Assembly (NCBI GenBank): GCA_000697055.1
Contig: JNDT01001450.1
Location: 1 to 16,432, forward strand
Reading direction: 5' to 3'
DNA from: Saksenaea vasiformis B4078
Lineage: Eukaryota; Mucoromycota; Mucoromycetes; Mucorales; Saksenaeaceae
DNA length: 16,432 nucleotides
Below are positions 8,240 to 16,432 of this stretch, one piece after another. A program made the translations under genes and the position numbers. The stretch's first letter is position 1, and the number at the start of each line of letters is the position of its first letter. The notes under the pieces were generated by a model that was given only the letters and a program-made list of their open reading frames with translations, was not told the DNA's origin and did not search any database.

Positions 8240-10766
8240 ATGGAGGTGCATCGCTGTCGATTTGTCGAGTATCAGCCAGCGGCTATCAATGCGCTTGATT
8301 TCACGCCTCCTACCGTCGATCGATGCAGACTTGCTGTGGGTAGAGCAAACGGCAATATCGAGATTTGGGATCCGGCGCACCGCTACCGTATCGAGAAGAC
8401 TATTCCTGGTGGCCAAGGTTTGTCTGTTGAAAGCCTTGTCTGGGCGCATCAGTCAGTCATTACCGATCAGGACGAGGACGATGAACCCGAGGAGATCGCC
8501 GAACAATTGAAGCGTCAGTTGGAACAGCCTCCGCGACTTTTCTCGTCCGGATTGAATCCCTATATTGTTGAATGGGATACAACGTCTCTAACCGCCAAAG
8601 TGAGCAAAGAAACAGAGGGAATGTTTGTTTTGTTAACGACGCGGTTTGCCAATAGAGATCGGTGGATTCTAACGGTGGTGCAGTATGGTGCCTGGCTGTG
8701 AACAGCGTAGGTACTCGCCTCGCTGCGGGTTGTGAAGATGGATGTATTCGTCTTTTTGATATCTCGGATGACCAGCTTGAATATATCCGCAGCTTTGAGC
8801 CGCAGAAGGGTAAGGAAATGGATCGGGAATGCATCGAACGCGAGCTCACATTATTTGGACAAAGGCCGAATTTTGTCTGTCGCTTGGTCTCCCGATGATA
8901 GCTACATTGTTTCTGGAGGATCGGATAGTGCCATTCGCAAATGGAATGTTGCAACAGGAAGTACCATGCAACGGATGACAGTCGATCGAGTTCGTAAGGA
9001 ACCGACGCTCGTGTGGTCCGTAACCGTGACAAAGTATGTCGGAAATAAGTACGCGTTCGACAACTCTAACTTGAATTAATAGGAATAATACCATTATCTC
9101 TGGTGACTCGTTGGGCAATTTGATGTTTTGGGATGCTGAACGTGGAGCTATGCGTCAATCGTTCCGTGCGCACGGTGCTGATATTCTTGCGATTGCTGCT
9201 TCTCGTGATGGTGATATGGTATTTTCAGCGGGTGTTGATCGTAAATTGTGCGCTTTCCGCTGCGTCAAGCAGACCAATAAGGCACATACCAAGGCTCAAT
9301 GGCTGAACGTTGGCAGCCGTCGATACCATTGGCACGACATACGCGCGTTGGCATTGGATGATAGACCATCTGTGAACTCAATTGTGTCAGGTGGTGTTGA
9401 TGTGGAACTCGTCTCCTGTCCAGCTCGCGAATTTCCGAAATTGATCCAAAACCGATTGCCACCATTTCCACACAAGTACATTATATCGACGTCCAAGTCA
9501 CATAAGCTGGTCATGTCAACTTTCGATAATTCCTTATCATTATGGCGACTTGGCAAACGTATGATTTCTTGGTTTTAAATAGGTCGAATATATCACTAAC
9601 CCCAACTATAGCTGGAGAACTGGATTTGACATCTGGTCGGACGACAATCCCCGAAATGGTGGAACCTCACCAGTTAATGTTGGATCTTCAGTTAAAACCA
9701 GATTGTAATATCACGTCAAGCGCATTATCAGAAGACGCACAATGGATTGCAGCTGCTGATATCGAAAATACTCGACTATTTAGGGTACGTCTGAAGTGCA
9801 TGTGCGATATGTTTTATTGACGATATCACATACAGTTGCAGACATCAGGCCAGTTTGTGGTTAAGAAAGTACGAGACTTCGAAGCAGCGTTAAATCAGTA
9901 CCTCGCCACACACAATGCCACTGCGGGTGCACATCACGTGTTGTTTACACCAGGCTCTGAAAAATTGATTATTGTTACATCAGAATCCCGTATCTTGGTT
10001 ATCGACTTATTACACGATGGAAATGGAAAATTCAAGGTTCTGCGCGAGTTTGGACATCACCGAGGCCTCGATAGCAAAGGCAACACCGTCGAAGGTTCCA
10101 ACGTCTCAACTGTCATATCCGTGGCTATTAGCTCTGATGGTCAATGGCTTGTGACAGGTGACGATGATAACCAGATTCACGTATTTAATTTAGACAGCTT
10201 ACAGGTAATACTGAAAAAAAAAACGATTCTAACTAACTGACATACGCTTTCAGCATCATACTACATTACCACGATCATCAATTCCTCATACAGCACTTTC
10301 ATTTAATGAGTTCCGACCGAACGAACTTTTTGTTGGATTAGCAAGCAATGAATTTTATATTTACAACGTCGAGCAAAACAAGATGACCGACTGGTCTAAT
10401 GCTCACGCAGATCAATCGAATAGCAGGTTACTGAACATGCGAGATCGCATCCGTGGCGTAGCGTACAACCCAGCTGAAGAGGAAAAGATCATTATTTACG
10501 GCAGTACCTATATGTGTCAGATAGATTTGGGCAAAGCACAGGCACGGCAGCCATCAAAGGCATTGAAGCGCAAAGCTGGTCAAGATGAGATATCAAAACG
10601 TGCAGACGCAGAGAATATGATCGAGATGAGCCTTTCGCGAGAATATCAGCATATTTTGTCTTGCGGGTTCCTGGACAAAAACTCTATGGTGATGATCGAA
10701 AGACCTAAATTCAGCGTCTTGGAGAAATTGCCACCTTCTTTCTACAAAGCACAATTTGCCACATAA
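8240..10766 (+). CDS. UTP4: U3 snoRNA-associated protein 4 (UTP4/Cirhin), SSU processome
   Basis: Seven exons: 8240-8599, 8656-8809, 8865-9033, 9083-9558, 9612-9784, 9836-10204, 10254-10766. Introns are 49-56 nt with clear GT-AG ends and CTAAC-like branch sites. The spliced frame is intact and gives 737 aa, close to yeast Utp4 (about 776) and human cirhin (686). The N-terminus MEVHRCRFVEYQPAAINAL and the block LAVGRANGNIEIWD are hallmark Utp4 sequence. WD40 units recur, for example AVWCLAVNSVGTRLAAGCED, ILSVAWSPDDSYIVSGGSDS, and in the C-terminal half VISVAISSDGQWLVTGDDD. An acidic loop (DQDEDDEPEE) lies near residues 77-90, and the protein ends in the family-like PPSFYKAQFAT. Known role: part of the t-UTP/UtpA complex, which binds nascent pre-rRNA in the nucleolus and starts 18S processing. 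It stands alone on the + strand; ANCHR-like follows 540 bp downstream. Confidence 0.96.
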
Positions 10767-11306
10767 AATTAATAAAATCCATTTCATTTGGGAAATACAA
10801 TATTGCGCAGCAGCAAATGTAGGCGGACAAAGTGGTCCTCTGCAACTTATGTGGATTCCGTCCTTGGTCTACCTCTTTCATGCCGACGACAAAAATTGTC
10901 CATAAGATCAAAGTTCGCGTGCGCACGTATTCGTTCAGTATCTAATCTTTGTAACCTACCACAAAAAAAATTACGAACCAAGCTACAGGTTTAACGAAAA
11001 TTTCATTCGACAAACATCGATTCTGGCTGAAATGTAGCGAGTCTGCTAGGACAGATCTTAGCCAGGTCTATCTTCATCTTTTTCTGCAATACAAGCTTGC
11101 TGTGCCATACCACACCCCAAGGCCAATGTTAGTACGCCTCTGGAAGGAAATAAGATATACACGTCTATACTGGCAATGAAAGAACGTAGATTAGATATAT
11201 CCGAGTTGTAACTCTCTAAATTGGGATGTCTTGTGACCAAAAAAGTTTTGCCATATCGGACTGTGATCCATGCGAACGAGGCGCAGATTCATTGTTTCCT
11301 TGAACG
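10767..11306. other. intergenic between UTP4 and the ANCHR-like gene
   Basis: This carries the 3' flank of UTP4 (TTAATAAAATCC begins just after the stop and may be a poly(A) signal) and the upstream region of the next gene. Short frames occur on both strands around 10790-10960, including one with CNLCGFRPW on + and one with GRNPHKLQRTTLSAYIC on -. Neither is long, has an acceptable gene structure, or matches a family I know. Confidence 0.45.
10770..10778 (+). terminator. possible UTP4 polyadenylation signal
   Basis: An AATAAAA hexamer-type signal sits within a dozen bases of the UTP4 stop. It is close to the stop for a fungal 3'UTR, so this is tentative. Confidence 0.3.
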
Positions 11307-12208
11307 ATGGGGAACGACGATGACTTTGCTGCCCGAGTAGCTAAACTAAAAGACGATTCAGGAAGCTCAGGAGTTACGTAGGTGATTTTGATGCACTACC
11401 GTTAATTTCTATGAGCTGATGATTCATCAAAGCGACGAAGAACTTGCAGCCCGATTTGCAAAGGTGTTCTCCGCTCCTCCAATAGCCACTTCCTCGAAAC
11501 CGAGCTATCACGTACCGGACACCGCGTATGACGAGGACGATGTAAGCAACGCCTCTCTCTCTACTACATCCATGACCATTCTGGAATGCAGTTAGAGCAA
11601 CTGTTGATAGATTCGAATCTCCTACACGATAGCGATGCCGAAGATGGTGACATTTTAGAGGACATACTCCCATCGAAATCCTTAAGTCGACAAGGCAAGG
11701 CGTATCAGGAACATTTAGATTCCGTGGAAGCCACTTTTCTTGGAAAGGAAGAATCACAGGCAGATGATGAGAGTGATCTCTTAATTCGACAACTTAAAGA
11801 GGAAGTTACACTGGATAAAAAGTATCGAGACTTTGAAAAGACGCGCGATGAAGATTTGGAAAGACGATATCAAGCCTTACGAGCAGATGGACCTGATTTA
11901 ACAAAGTGTCCGTCTCCGTCCGGGAAGTTGCACGGGTCTGTGCCGACTGCAATGCAGCTGAACGAAGTGCATGATGAGATGGATGATTGGTGCTGTACGT
12001 GTTTAGAAGTACCACCCAATGATGCCGCTATTAACTGTCATCAATAGGCATATGTAACGAAGATGCTACGATGGTATGCGAAGGATGCGATGGTGACAAA
12101 TTCTGCGATCAATGCTTCTATGAAGGTCACAGGAGCGAAGATGCAGACTACGAGGCAACAAAACATCGTGCTAAGAGATTCCACAATAAAAAAATAATGA
12201 GTTCATAG
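11307..12208 (+). CDS. ANCHR/ZFYVE19-like protein with MIM1-like motifs and B-box zinc finger
   Basis: Four exons: 11307-11377, 11433-11541, 11592-11994, 12048-12208. Introns are 50-55 nt and all junctions are in phase, giving 247 aa. The N-terminus carries two copies of a MIM1-like pattern, D/E-x2-L/F-x2-R-x3-L/V: DDDFAARVAKLK at residues 4-15 (exon 1) and DEELAARFAKVF at 25-36 (exon 2). Residues 55-190 are acidic and helical with coiled-coil-like charge (for example EEVTLDKKYRDFEKTRDEDL). The C-terminus has WCCICNEDA, CEGC, CDQC and EGH (residues 193-222) plus later His residues, a B-box-type zinc-binding set as at the C-terminus of ZFYVE19. Intron 3 splits the codon of Cys195. Human ANCHR uses MIM1 motifs to hold VPS4 in the abscission checkpoint; the same role in this fungus is inference. 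The N-terminal FYVE domain of animal ANCHR is absent. Confidence 0.85.
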
Positions 12209-12680
12209 TGCGGAGCAGTGCTCCTTGGATTCCTTTTAAAAATGGAACACTGAAAGAGAGCATCCCGAGCGTTCGACGGAAACGTACATGTTCACATTTT
12301 CCATCATTGGTAGCAGCAGCTGTTGGTTTAATTTCTTTCGTGAGGCATTTGCAAGCATATTCAACTACTTTTCCATGTATTTGGAACCAATTTAAGATAT
12401 TGCAAATACTGATGTAAACTCGCAGCATTTGAAACGATGAAGGCTGTACATGATATAAGGAATTACTGCGAAGTCCGAGTCTTGTAGCCCACTGTTTTTG
12501 AGCACTTAGATGCAATGAATTTACGAGCCCTTGTACAGTACTACCGCAGGACAAGAAGATTCTCGTACTGTCAGCCGTATTTATGTGGTCAAATTACACA
12601 TTCTGTATTTCGTTTAACGTCAAACTTTCATACATATTCAATTGAAGGGATCCGGAAAAATTTCACTAGTCAAAAAGTCA
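12209..12680. other. intergenic, 3' flanks of two converging genes
   Basis: The ANCHR-like gene (+) and the first GFA gene (-) converge here. A near-perfect palindrome, GGAGCAGTGCTCC, sits about 10 bases after the ANCHR-like stop. From about 12541 the sequence belongs to the duplicated block described separately. No further gene is supported. Confidence 0.45.
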
Positions 12681-13425
12681 TCACTCTATGTGGCGACCCC
12701 TCTGCTTGTGCCAGTCGTCGAAAAATACATCCGGGTACATCTCGAACGCGTGGGCGGAAGGGTCTGGATTCGGAGCAATAACCCAGCTTGCTTTGGATTC
12801 GCTATTCAACATGATGTGGTAAACATCTTTGCGCTCTATTAGTGGTAACTCTGTGTCTATTGCACTAGCGAAGGGGAAAACCTTGTCTGGCCATTTCGTG
12901 TCGTAGGCGTAGAGGTGAGAACCGCATTCACCGCAAAAATATCTAGTGTTATCACTTGAACGAGTACCATTAGCTTCGAACGTATGCGTATCTCTTTTCT
13001 TACGATAATTCTTGTGTAGCCTTGTTACGCATAGGTAGATATTCACTACACATAAAAGTTATAGTAAAGATTGTGAAGTACGTATATCAATTACCGTATA
13101 AATTCTTTGCCGTTCACTTGCAGGGTTTTGAACTAGGTAACCCACTTTCAGTTCGCTGAAGATGTCATCTTCTGCCTACCTCTCCCATGAGATTTATACT
13201 ATAACCACCACCTCCTTGGCACTTGCGACAGATGGAACTAATAAGAATTATGAACAAAGTACTAAAAAAAGCCCACGCTTAGATACCAATAACATCGCGC
13301 AAACTACAAAAAGATGATGTTAGTTCTGCAGCTATCACATTATCACGAATACTAACTGGCGCTGGCGTGTGAGACAATACGGTAAATGATGTCTTTCCAC
13401 AATGGCAGGATCCTTGTAGTTCCAT
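12681..13425 (-). CDS. GFA/CENP-V-family zinc protein, tandem copy A
   Basis: Six exons on the - strand: 13425-13357, 13303-13287 (17 nt), 13237-13180, 13132-13095, 13045-13004, 12954-12681. Introns are 47-53 nt. The spliced product is 165 aa and intact. Residues Cys7 and Cys9 (GSCHCGK) with Cys82 and Cys85 (FCGECGS) match the structural zinc site of the Gfa fold. Cys27, Cys29 and Cys32 (RCYCSICRK) match the second, catalytic-type zinc site. A QGGGGYSINLMG loop follows. Known family: S-hydroxymethylglutathione-interacting Gfa enzymes and CENP-V; substrate and location here are unknown. The micro-exon supplies FARCYC, including two zinc ligands. Without the 49-nt intron at 13003-12955 an apparent frameshift appears. 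The gene is paired with copy B about 2.4 kb away in the same orientation. Confidence 0.94.
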
Positions 13426-13476
13426 GGCGTAGAACGGAAGAAATGACAGAGCGACTTGAAGGAAGCCAGGGAAGGG

Positions 13477-13500
13477 CCTTTTTAAAAGGAGATCGGAACT
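13477..13500 (-). promoter_or_regulatory. shared TATA-like promoter element, GFA copy A
   Basis: Read on the - strand, TTCCGATCTCC followed by TTTTAAAA lies about 55-70 bp upstream of the start codon. The same block is kept in front of copy B, in a flank that is otherwise diverged, which suggests a functional core promoter (inference). Confidence 0.45.
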
Positions 13501-13530
13501 TGTCTGAAACCACAACAGTCGCATGGATCG

Positions 13531-14904
13531 GATGTTGCACTTGAATGAAAGGAATTGACATTTAACAAAGAACATTCATAGTAAGACAATAGGTCGGTTT
13601 GCCATTATCTTAAGGTACGTCAGACCTCTCCTATTCCATGCTTACTTTGAAAAGACCAATATGAAGATTAGAATCTTAGCAAAGATACATGCTGTTGTTT
13701 AGACTCAGGTTCTATGACAGATTCTCCGCCTTTAGTAATCATTGACTGTAAGCGGGCCGCCATGATTACTCAGAACTTACACATCCTCTGATGACTAAGT
13801 TACTCGGTAAATAACTTCGAGATATTAGTGGACGAGAAGTATCTGGGACTCTCAGAATAGTCCTTCCTGCTTGTTTTCCTTTCTTGTCCGCCCTCTGCTC
13901 TAACCATACGTATTGTTAGATAGCATTCAACTGAAGCCGACTCTGCCAATCAATAGATCCTGGAAACGGTTAACTTTAGTTTAAACGAATCGAGCCATTA
14001 CCTCAAAATTGTCATCCTTTGTCTTCGTTATTTTGTGGTGCACATTTCTTCCGCAGAAAAAAGGTATGGCCTCACTGCCCCTTTATGCTCTTTCCGAGAA
14101 TGTGTGGGTTTGGCACAGCATGCATATATCCCAAATTTGATGACTATGATTGCATCTCCCTTCTGTTTTTACTCAGGCTCAATTTCTTGTACTTGCCGAG
14201 TTTTCAAAGCGCAATGAAAGACTTTTTTCTTATCTTGGCCTTTTCTTCATACTGTCTATCGTGTCCACTGACTTCGTTTACTACTGTAAATATCTCAATT
14301 TGAAGTGTTGCCTCATATCCTGAAAGATGTGGCAGTTGGGCCCAATTTCACCAGATGTGTCCCATTTTCCCAGCAAATTGTCCCAGATTGGTGAGCTTGC
14401 CCAATTGAAAGCCTGCGGGCTTGATCCAATCATATTTCGAGCACTGCGCATGAGGGCTAACAATTCATAATGTGAAATGAAGAGACGACGGTACCGTGAA
14501 GTTGACTTTTTCATGCTCGTTTTCAGGCAATGCCTGCATAAAGACTGTCTTGATCTGGATAGATTGTATGTTATTGCTTAGGTACGTTGCCTCATGTGAC
14601 TGTCAGCGTTCTTTCGTCCACCCGCTTGTGCAGCGATGTGATCGCCTTCATGAGGCATATTGCACAAATACCGCATGCGGGAACTTACTGCTCAATCACC
14701 TTTACAAGATAAACAATCGGTTCGGATCTTCCCTATCCGTTAGCAAACTGTTTTCCCGTCCTCGTAGAGAAGTTATTTTATCATTCTGAAATGCCCAGTG
14801 TGGTATCTTAGATGTCGAAGTGATACGAAGAAAAAGGCAAGCACCAGAAGGCTTGCGGACTTTGTTAAGTCCTTAGCGTGTAACATGTCGAATTGCACGC
14901 GCCG
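13531..14904. other. spacer between the two GFA copies, no supported gene
   Basis: About 1.4 kb separates the duplicated units. The longest ATG frame is 77 codons on the - strand (14281-14514; it includes WDNLLGKWDTSGEIG), with no known motif. A perfect palindrome, TTGGGCCCAA, is at 14336-14345 amid repeated CCCA/TCCCA words. CAGGCA-A-TGCCTG is near 14525. I see no RNA gene or mobile-element core. Confidence 0.4.
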
Positions 14905-15066
14905 TCGCAGGACAAGAAAATTCTCAATGGCTCCCACAGCACCATGAAGGTCTCGCGTTGTCAAGCCATATTTATACTGAAACTATACATTCTGCATTAC
15001 CACCAAACTTCGTAAATTCTCAATGACAAGGAATTCAGAGGAAGTTCACTATTTAAAAAGGCCATC

Positions 15067-15809
15067 TCACTCTTTAAAACGGCCTGCCTGCTTGTGCCAG
15101 TCCTCGAGCGATACATCCGGGTACTCTTCATATGCGTGAGAGGAAGGGTCTGGTTTTGGAGCAATGACCCAGCTTGCTTTGGATTCGCTATTTAACATGA
15201 TGTGGTAAACATCTTTACGGTCCAGCTGTGGTAATTCCGTGTCTATTGCACTGGCACACGGGTAAACATAATCCGCCCATTTCTTGTCGTAGGCATACAG
15301 ATGCGAACCACATTCACCGCAGAAATATCTAACGTTGCCACTTGAACAAATATCATTAGCCTTGGATGTATCTCAACTTTCATACCATAATTCCTTCGTG
15401 GTCTTATCCCGCATAGCTCGGTATTCACTAGACAGAAGATGTTGGCACAGTATTATACAATGGGATATGTGTTACCGTATAAATTCTTTGCCGTTCACTT
15501 TCAAAGTTTTGTACTGTCCCACTCATCCTCAGTTCGTTGGAAAACATACCATTTTTTACTTACCACTCCCATGATATTGATGCCGTAACCACCACCTCCC
15601 TGGCACTTGCGACAAATGGAACTGGTAGAAGTTATGAATAATGTACGAAAGAAATAGGATGTTTATGTACCAATAACATCGCATAAACTACAAAGAGGCG
15701 ATGTTAGTTTTGAAAATATCAGGTAATCCAGAATACATACTGGTGCTGGTGTGTGAGACAATACGGTGAAGGATGTTTTTCCACAATGGCACGATCCGTG
15801 TAATTCCAT
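15067..15809 (-). CDS. GFA/CENP-V-family zinc protein, tandem copy B
   Basis: Six exons on the - strand: 15809-15741, 15687-15671 (17 nt), 15621-15564, 15513-15476, 15427-15386, 15340-15067. Each exon has exactly the same length as in copy A, and introns are 45-53 nt. The product is 165 aa, about 80% identical to copy A by hand count (33 differences). All seven zinc-ligand cysteines are kept: Cys7, Cys9, Cys27, Cys29, Cys32, Cys82, Cys85. Differences cluster in the 61-80 segment and at the C-terminus (GRFKE instead of GRHIE). A TGA at about 15366-15368 lies inside the 45-nt intron (15385-15341, donor GTATGA, branch GCTAATG, acceptor TTCAAG) and is not a nonsense codon. The family role is as for copy A; substrate unknown. 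Intact frames and conserved ligands suggest both copies are functional. Confidence 0.94.
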
Positions 15810-15863
15810 GGCGTAAGAGTAGATGAATTGAAAAAGGAAGGAAAGAAGGGAAAAAGGGAAAGG

Positions 15864-15886
15864 CTCTTTTAAATGGAGATCGGAAT
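15864..15886 (-). promoter_or_regulatory. shared TATA-like promoter element, GFA copy B
   Basis: TTCCGATCTCC followed by ATTTAAAAG on the - strand sits about 57-75 bp before the start codon, at nearly the same distance as in copy A. Confidence 0.45.
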
Positions 15887-16108
15887 CTCACCGGGATTCC
15901 CGCCATGACATATCTGAAACCACAATGCACACATGGGGTGAAATATGCATGTCACGTTCAAGCAAGTCTATCCTCACATCAAATATGTCAAGAACTTATA
16001 GATTCTATAGAAGCGCAGATTGTCAATCTCGCATATATCATTCTATAAGTGTAATCATCATGTGGTAACACAATTGGTAGAAAATTCCGCATAGGTTACA
16101 TGTTATAG

Positions 16109-16432
16109 CTACTGCGTCTTCACTTTAACTTTCTGTCGTCCCAGCTGCAGGAGGATCTTTTGCACAAGTTGATACACGGTACCTAAAATAAGAGCAGTAA
16201 ACACGGCAAAAACCAGTGCCAATGTAGCATATAAGTCGAGATTGTGTGCTTTCATAAAAGACATTTGACGAGAAGCCGCGTAACGGTGAGGTAGTTTCCC
16301 ATTGACATTCATAAACGCAACCTCTTCCACCAAATCAGCTCCTCGCTTTGCGCCGTCTTTAGATCGTATCTGCACTAACGCCTTATAGCGATTAACAGCA
16401 GATTGAACGTTTCCGTCCGTATCCAAAAGTAT
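16109..16432 (-). CDS. GT1/UGT glycosyltransferase, C-terminal fragment (runs off the window)
   Basis: The frame is open from the right edge to TAG at 16109-16111, 107 codons, with no start codon inside: a TTG at 16424-16426 is just an internal leucine, so the gene continues beyond 16432. The segment includes AVNRYKALVQIRSKDGAKRG, then ADLVEEVAF and GKLPHRYAASRQMSFMKAHN. A hydrophobic span (LDLYATLALVFAVFTALILG and onward) and a basic tail, RQKVKVKTQ, close it. That order (helical linker, D-x-VEEV, KAHNLDLY, one membrane helix, short basic cytosolic tail) is typical of the C-terminus of membrane-anchored UDP-glucosyl/glucuronosyltransferase-like proteins of Mucoromycota. The UDP-binding signature and catalytic domain lie outside the window, so donor and acceptor cannot be judged. 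Confidence 0.78.
   Translation of the reverse strand: MLLDTDGNVQSAVNRYKALVQIRSKDGAKRGADLVEEVAFMNVNGKLPHRYAASRQMSFMKAHNLDLYATLALVFAVFTALILGTVYQLVQKILLQLGRQKVKVKTQ

Larger units (their letters stand above)
12541..13530 (-). repeat. tandem duplication unit A (GFA gene plus flanks)
   Basis: This is the left copy of a direct duplication. Beyond the gene itself, the downstream flank shares GCAGGACAAGAAGATTCTC and a following CATTCTGTATT-like stretch with unit B. The upstream flank shares TTTTAAAAGGAGATCGGAA and TGTCTGAAACCACAA. The ends are approximate because similarity fades. Confidence 0.75.
14905..15930 (-). repeat. tandem duplication unit B (GFA gene plus flanks)
   Basis: This is the right copy of the direct duplication, homologous to unit A in gene, 3' flank (GCAGGACAAGAAAATTCTC) and 5' flank (TTTTAAATGGAGATCGGAA, then ATCTGAAACCACAA). 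Relative to unit A it has about 20 extra bases between the promoter-like block and the GAAACCACAA word, and more A/G-rich leader. Confidence 0.75.

Noticed and set aside
10711..10960. Short frames with CNLCGFRPW (+) or GRNPHKLQRTTLSAYIC (-)
   Set aside because: They overlap on opposite strands in an intergenic gap, are short, and neither has a sensible gene structure.
12990..13010. Frameshift in GFA copy A near GAATTATCGTAAG
   Set aside because: The GTAAG is the donor of a 49-nt intron; after splicing the frame runs through to ELSDNTRYFCGEC.
14281..14514. 77-codon - strand frame and the TTGGGCCCAA palindrome
   Set aside because: The peptide matches no family I know and the palindrome alone does not define an element.
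15366..15368. In-frame TGA suggesting GFA copy B is a pseudogene
   Set aside because: It lies inside a 45-nt intron with proper donor, branch site and acceptor, and the same intron fixes the frame of copy A.
1..16432. CRISPR array, tRNA, rRNA or bacterial operon signals
   Set aside because: No regular spacer-repeat array, no tRNA-like T-arm with matching stems, and the spliced genes show this is eukaryotic DNA.

Overview
The window looks like nuclear DNA of a filamentous fungus, most likely an early-diverging one (Mucoromycota is my inference). It has compact genes cut by many short GT-AG introns (mostly 45-78 nt) with CTAAC/CTAAT-like branch sites. It also carries a degenerate LINE and a decayed DDE transposase, and the proteins read as eukaryotic housekeeping families. 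No rRNA, tRNA or CRISPR array was seen.

Layout from left to right. (1) 1-2349: the 3' part of a non-LTR (LINE) retrotransposon on the + strand, broken by two in-frame stops and a frameshift, with AATAAA and a short poly(A) tail. (2) About 2384-3485: a decayed, intron-containing gene on the + strand with no long ORF, lying about 35 bp beyond the LINE tail. (3) 4099-6148 (-): an eight-exon gene for a protein of about 528 aa that I do not recognise, with a one-base phase conflict between exons 2 and 3. (4) 6149-8239: a long intergenic stretch with a 10-bp-phased AATACC cluster and a DDE_3 (Tc1/mariner/IS630-type) transposase relic on the - strand. (5) 8240-10766 (+): UTP4/Cirhin, a U3 snoRNP/SSU-processome WD40 protein, seven exons, 737 aa. 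(6) 11307-12208 (+): a 247-aa ANCHR/ZFYVE19-like protein, four exons, with two MIM1-like motifs and a C-terminal B-box-type zinc finger but no FYVE domain. (7) 12681-13425 (-) and 15067-15809 (-): two tandem GFA/CENP-V-family genes, each six exons and 165 aa, about 80% identical by hand count, inside a duplicated block of about 1 kb. (8) 16109-16432 (-): the C-terminal end of a membrane-anchored GT1/UGT glycosyltransferase running off the window.

The genes do not form an operon or an obvious pathway: ribosome biogenesis (UTP4), probable ESCRT/VPS4 linkage in abscission (ANCHR-like), a zinc enzyme fold (GFA) and lipid or small-molecule glycosylation (UGT) simply sit side by side. The most interesting parts are the tandem GFA pair with its conserved 17-nt micro-exon, the hidden gene relic next to the LINE, and the FYVE-less ANCHR-like protein. 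I saw no convincing new multi-gene system.
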